From assembly GCA_036939355.1 (NCBI GenBank), contig JALLAP010000304.1, positions 1 through 14,516 on the forward strand: a stretch of DNA of 14,516 bases, read 5' to 3'. This stretch comes from Thalassiosira profunda. Taxonomy: Eukaryota; Bacillariophyta; Thalassiosirophyceae; Thalassiosirales; Thalassiosiraceae. The position numbers and the translations under genes were made by a program. Below are positions 14,128 through 14,516 of the stretch, piece by piece (the stretch's first letter is position 1; each line of letters opens with the position of its first letter). The notes under the pieces are model-generated. The model saw nothing but the letters and a program-made list of their open reading frames with translations, did no database searches and had not been told where the DNA came from.

Positions 14128-14516
14128 TTACTCCGCCTTCAGCGCCGCGGCCTCGTCCCACAGGTTCTGGAAGAGGGCCGTGCTGAGGTACCGCTCCCCA
14201 AAGGACGGTAGCACCAACACGATGCGCTTGCCCGCGTTCTCCGGCCGCTTTCCCACCTCGATCGCGGCGCAGACGGCCGCCCCACTGGAAATTCCGCAGA
14301 AGATGCCCTCCTCCGTCGCGAGGCGCCGGGCCATGGCCATGGCGTCCTCGCCCGAGATTTGAACAACCTCGTCCAACAGCGAGGTATCGGCGTTCCCCGG
14401 GATGAACCCCGCGCCGATGCCCTGGATTTTGTGCGGTCCCGGCTTCCCCCCGCTGAGGACCGCGCTCTCGGTCGGCTCCACCGCGACGATCTTGAGGTCG
14501 GGATTGCGCGGCTTCA
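14128..14516 (-). CDS. Cysteine synthase (O-acetylserine thiol-lyase), C-terminal part, 5' partial
   Basis: The frame enters from the right edge and ends in TAA at 14128-14130, giving about 129 residues. It matches the C-terminal third of the CysK/OAS-TL family: [28 protein letters not shown], then [11 protein letters not shown], whose Ser contacts the pyridoxal phosphate ring, then [26 protein letters not shown]. The enzyme makes cysteine from O-acetylserine and sulfide. The PLP lysine and the N-terminal targeting sequence lie outside the window, so plastid, mitochondrial or cytosolic location cannot be judged. The Val before EPTES is internal, not a start. Confidence 0.93.
   Translation of the reverse strand, partial: KPRNPDLKIVAVEPTESAVLSGGKPGPHKIQGIGAGFIPGNADTSLLDEVVQISGEDAMAMARRLATEEGIFCGISSGAAVCAAIEVGKRPENAGKRIVLVLPSFGERYLSTALFQNLWDEAAALKAE

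Overview
This window is nuclear DNA from a eukaryotic alga, most likely a stramenopile or another alga with a secondary red plastid. Three things point there. Two predicted proteins begin with an ER signal peptide that ends in the bipartite plastid-targeting signature: AEA/FAPS in the violaxanthin de-epoxidase-related protein and ASA/FGSF in the protein at 13113. Telomere-type tracts are of the TTAGGG class. Genes carry short GT-AG introns of 76 to 112 nt. Genus or species cannot be named from this sequence. The genome is compact: convergent neighbours are separated by as little as 56 to 64 nt, and divergent neighbours share intergenic stretches of about 250 to 400 nt.

Layout from left to right: (1) 3' part of an HxxxDG acyltransferase, plus strand; (2) violaxanthin de-epoxidase-related protein (VDR), minus; (3) EMC7, subunit 7 of the ER membrane protein complex, plus, one intron; (4) F-box/leucine-rich-repeat protein, minus; (5) SAM-dependent O-methyltransferase with a mitochondrial-type leader, plus; (6) a 725-residue multi-pass membrane protein fused to an ABHD1/3-YheT-type alpha/beta hydrolase, minus, whose two halves are separate open frames joined by a 76-nt intron; (7) linker-histone-like H15 protein, plus; (8) protein with an MSS51-type C-terminal domain, minus, with an apparent -1 frameshift near its end; (9) tRNA-Gly(GCC), plus, followed by tandem copies of its own 3' end and flank; (10) small plastid-targeted membrane protein, plus, one intron; (11) C-terminal part of cysteine synthase, minus, running off the right edge. 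The ten protein genes alternate strand perfectly.

The genes do not form a pathway; they are a housekeeping and plastid mixture (xanthophyll or lipocalin-type chemistry, ER membrane insertion, ubiquitin-type adaptor, methylation, lipid or ester hydrolysis, chromatin, cysteine biosynthesis). The most interesting signals are non-coding. The palindromic hexamer TTGCAA (or YTGCAR) sits a few bases upstream of most start codons and inside two introns, far above chance by hand count. The tRNA-Gly 3' end is duplicated together with its flank as a roughly 180-190 bp tandem repeat whose unit boundary lies in the T-loop. An interstitial telomeric tract lies in the divergent VDR/EMC7 promoter. The decamer GATATGCACA occurs three times in non-coding DNA.

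No CRISPR array, rRNA gene, transposase, reverse transcriptase or viral gene was seen.
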